From Xanthomonas translucens pv. translucens DSM 18974 (GTDB taxonomy: Bacteria; Pseudomonadota; Gammaproteobacteria; Xanthomonadales; Xanthomonadaceae): DNA of 23,658 nt. The position numbers and the translations under genes were made by a program. The notes beneath the pieces are model-generated. The model was not told the DNA's origin, searched no databases, and was given only the letters and a program-made list of their open reading frames with translations. Shown in pieces: positions 22,247 to 23,658 of the stretch (positions are counted from its first letter, which is position 1; every line of letters begins with the position of its first letter). The DNA is taken from NCBI RefSeq assembly GCF_000331775.1, contig NZ_CAPJ01000154.1, forward strand, positions 1 through 23,658, in the 5' to 3' direction.

Positions 22247-22699
22247 ATGCAGCTGCGTGTGCCGCCGCCGCTGATCGTGGTCGCCAGCGCGCTGTGCGCA
22301 TGGGGTGCCGCACATGCCTGGCCGGCAGCGACTTTGCTCCTGCCGGGTCAACGCCCGTTGGGCGCAGCGACGATCGTTGCCGGAGTGATCGCCAACGTGG
22401 CACCCAAGCTGCATTTCCGCCGCGCCGGGACCACGGTCAATCCGTTGCATCCGCAGCGCGCTAACGCCTTGGTGCAATCAGGCCTGCATCGCTATTCGCG
22501 CAATCCCATGTACCTGGGGCATGCGCTGATCCTGCTGGGCTGGATGCTGTGCCTCGGCCATCCGGCCGCAGGTCTCGCCCTGGCGATCTATCTGCTGCAC
22601 ATCGATCGTGTGCAGATTCCGCGCGAAGAAGCGGCATTACGCGCACGCTTCGGCGCCGGCTACACGGATTACTGCAGCCGCGTGCGCCGCTGGCTGTAG
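22247..22699 (+). CDS. Isoprenylcysteine carboxyl methyltransferase-like membrane protein
   Basis: 150 residues with about four membrane segments. The C-terminal half has the family motif region RYSRNPMYLGHALILLGW, then IPREEAALRARFGAGYTDYC, as in ICMT/PEMT-type methyltransferases where these parts bind S-adenosylmethionine at the membrane. Bacterial members methylate largely unknown lipid or small-molecule targets, so the substrate cannot be named. It begins 21 bases after valS on the same strand and is probably co-transcribed. Confidence 0.82.
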   Translation: MQLRVPPPLIVVASALCAWGAAHAWPAATLLLPGQRPLGAATIVAGVIANVAPKLHFRRAGTTVNPLHPQRANALVQSGLHRYSRNPMYLGHALILLGWMLCLGHPAAGLALAIYLLHIDRVQIPREEAALRARFGAGYTDYCSRVRRWL

Positions 22700-22824
22700 C
22701 GGGAATTCCGCGACGTTGGCCAGCGACCGCCGCCCGGCATTGCGGAAGGCGGCCTGCACCGCATGCGCCGCAAGGCGGCGACCGGATGCGCGAACGACGT
22801 GCTCTTTCAGCGCAGGCACGGCGC

Positions 22825-22857
22825 ACCGCTTGCGCAACGCTGCACTGCGCAAGCGGT
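22825..22857. terminator. Perfect 12-bp hairpin between convergent genes
   Basis: ACCGCTTGCGCA (22825-22836), a nine-base loop, TGCGCAAGCGGT (22846-22857). It sits in the 247-base gap between the methyltransferase-like gene and rimI, which converge. A long stem without a T-run could end transcription from both sides or be a repetitive palindrome. No gene was recognised in this gap. Confidence 0.45.
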
Positions 22858-22946
22858 CAATCGGGAAGAAAATCAGCGCGCCGCAAAAACCGCCGGGCAC
22901 GCGCACTCAGCATGCCGGCGCGCTGCCGGCGGCATGAAGTCGCGTG

Positions 22947-23438
22947 TTACGACATGCCTTCGAAGAACAGTTCGATCGCCATCACCAGCGCGTCCTCGCG
23001 GCCGTTCGCCGCCGGGTAATAGCGTGGGCGGCGGCCGATCTCGTTGAAGCCTTCGCTGTGGTACAGCGCGATCGCGCCGGGATTGGACGGGCGCACTTCC
23101 AGGAACACGCGGCGCGCGCCCAGGTCGGCGCCGTACTTGATCAGCGCGCGCAGCAGCAGGCGGCCGTAGCCGCGCGACTGCCGTTCCGGCGCGACGCAGA
23201 CGTTGAGGATGTGCGCCTCGCCGGCGGCGACGCTGATCACGCCATAGCCGACGATCTGGCCCTGTTCCTGCAGTACCCAGCCCGGGTAGCCGGCCTGCAG
23301 GCAGTCGCGGAAGATGCCGCGCGTCCACGGGAACGGATAGGCGCGGCGCTCGATCTCCATCACCGTATCGAGGTCGGTTTCGCGCAACGTGCGCAGCGTC
23401 GCCGCCGCCGGCGAGGACGCCGAACCCAGCGCGCTCAC
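22947..23438 (-). CDS. rimI: Ribosomal protein S18 alanine N-acetyltransferase
   Basis: GNAT-fold enzyme that acetylates the N-terminal Ala of ribosomal protein S18 using acetyl-CoA. The GTG start at 23438 gives 163 residues and overlaps the previous stop in a GTGA; an ATG 43 codons upstream would only add a frame-shadow of the preceding gene. Visible features: YPFPWTRGIFRDCL near residue 35, the acetyl-CoA loop RQSRGYGRLLL, the strand ARRVFLEVRPSN and YYPAANGREDALVM at the end, all typical of RimI. Confidence 0.93.
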   Translation of the reverse strand: MSALGSASSPAAATLRTLRETDLDTVMEIERRAYPFPWTRGIFRDCLQAGYPGWVLQEQGQIVGYGVISVAAGEAHILNVCVAPERQSRGYGRLLLRALIKYGADLGARRVFLEVRPSNPGAIALYHSEGFNEIGRRPRYYPAANGREDALVMAIELFFEGMS

Positions 23439-23658
23439 CGCGGCGCCTGCTTGCGCAGCGCGCGCAGCTGCGGCCACAGCGCACGCTTGGCGGCGGCGTT
23501 GCCGCGCAGTTCGGCCAGCGGCCAGGTCGCCATCAAGGCCTGCGTGGCCGGATCGTTCGGATTGCACCCGGAAGCGCGCAGCAATGCGATCTGCAGCCGG
23601 TCGGGCAAGCGCAGGCCGGCGCGGCGCGCAACCGGTGCCGGCACCGCGCGTTGCGGCT
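23435..23658 (-). CDS. C-terminal part of an unidentified protein upstream of rimI
   Basis: The frame enters from the right edge and ends at 23435, overlapping the rimI GTG by four bases, so the two genes are translationally coupled. The visible 74 residues are basic and helical in character (LPDRLQIALLRASGCNPNDP, WPLAELRGNAAAKRALWPQL). In E. coli holD, the polymerase III psi subunit, precedes rimI, so a psi-like protein is a thought based on position only. I do not recognise the family. Confidence 0.65.
   Translation of the reverse strand, partial: PQRAVPAPVARRAGLRLPDRLQIALLRASGCNPNDPATQALMATWPLAELRGNAAAKRALWPQLRALRKQAPR

Noticed and set aside
18788..22477. 1229-codon minus-strand open frame over holC and valS
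   Set aside because: Antisense shadow; holC and valS have family motifs on the plus strand.

Overview
The window is GC-rich, gene-dense chromosomal DNA that looks like Xanthomonas or a close relative in the Xanthomonadaceae. This rests on the gene orders xerD-dsbC-purL and lptFG / pepA-holC-valS, the protein sequences, and abundant seven-base GGGACTC arrays, which I recall as common in this family. No complete insertion sequence, phage, CRISPR array, tRNA or rRNA was seen.

Layout. (1) 1-2360, minus: a trimeric autotransporter adhesin of the YadA type, running off the left edge. (2) 2361-3541: about 1.2 kb with no convincing gene, including an AT-rich block upstream of the adhesin. (3) 3542-4636, minus: an outer-membrane porin-like barrel. 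Divergent from it, 4797-7424, plus, is a large methyl-accepting chemotaxis protein with a good sigma-28 (FliA) promoter. (4) 7594-13835, minus: xerD, dsbC, purL in that order of transcription. (5) 14019-14495, plus: an RDD-family membrane protein. (6) 14577-17105, minus: lptF, lptG and a small membrane protein, the LPS-export permeases, divergent from (7) 17214-22699, plus: pepA, holC, valS and an isoprenylcysteine-methyltransferase-like membrane protein. (8) 22947-23658, minus: rimI and the end of an unidentified gene.

The unusual content is a family of short repeats that I describe as heptamer-arm elements. A full element has an arm of about four GGGACTC units capped by GCC, a core of 56-105 bp, and an inverted arm ending in GGC. 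Paired-arm copies lie inside purL (twice), between dsbC and purL, between pepA and holC, and between holC and valS (a GGGATTG variant). Single arrays lie inside valS and just upstream of xerD. In purL and valS the reading frame is kept, so the repeats are translated into extra loops of two essential-type enzymes. A seven-base repeat shows the same seven codons in all three frames of a strand, and none is a stop in either orientation, which explains why coding insertions are tolerated. Four GGG runs with four-base loops also match the canonical intramolecular G-quadruplex pattern. These elements, packed into 9.1-21.4 kb, are the best candidate for an under-described system here.
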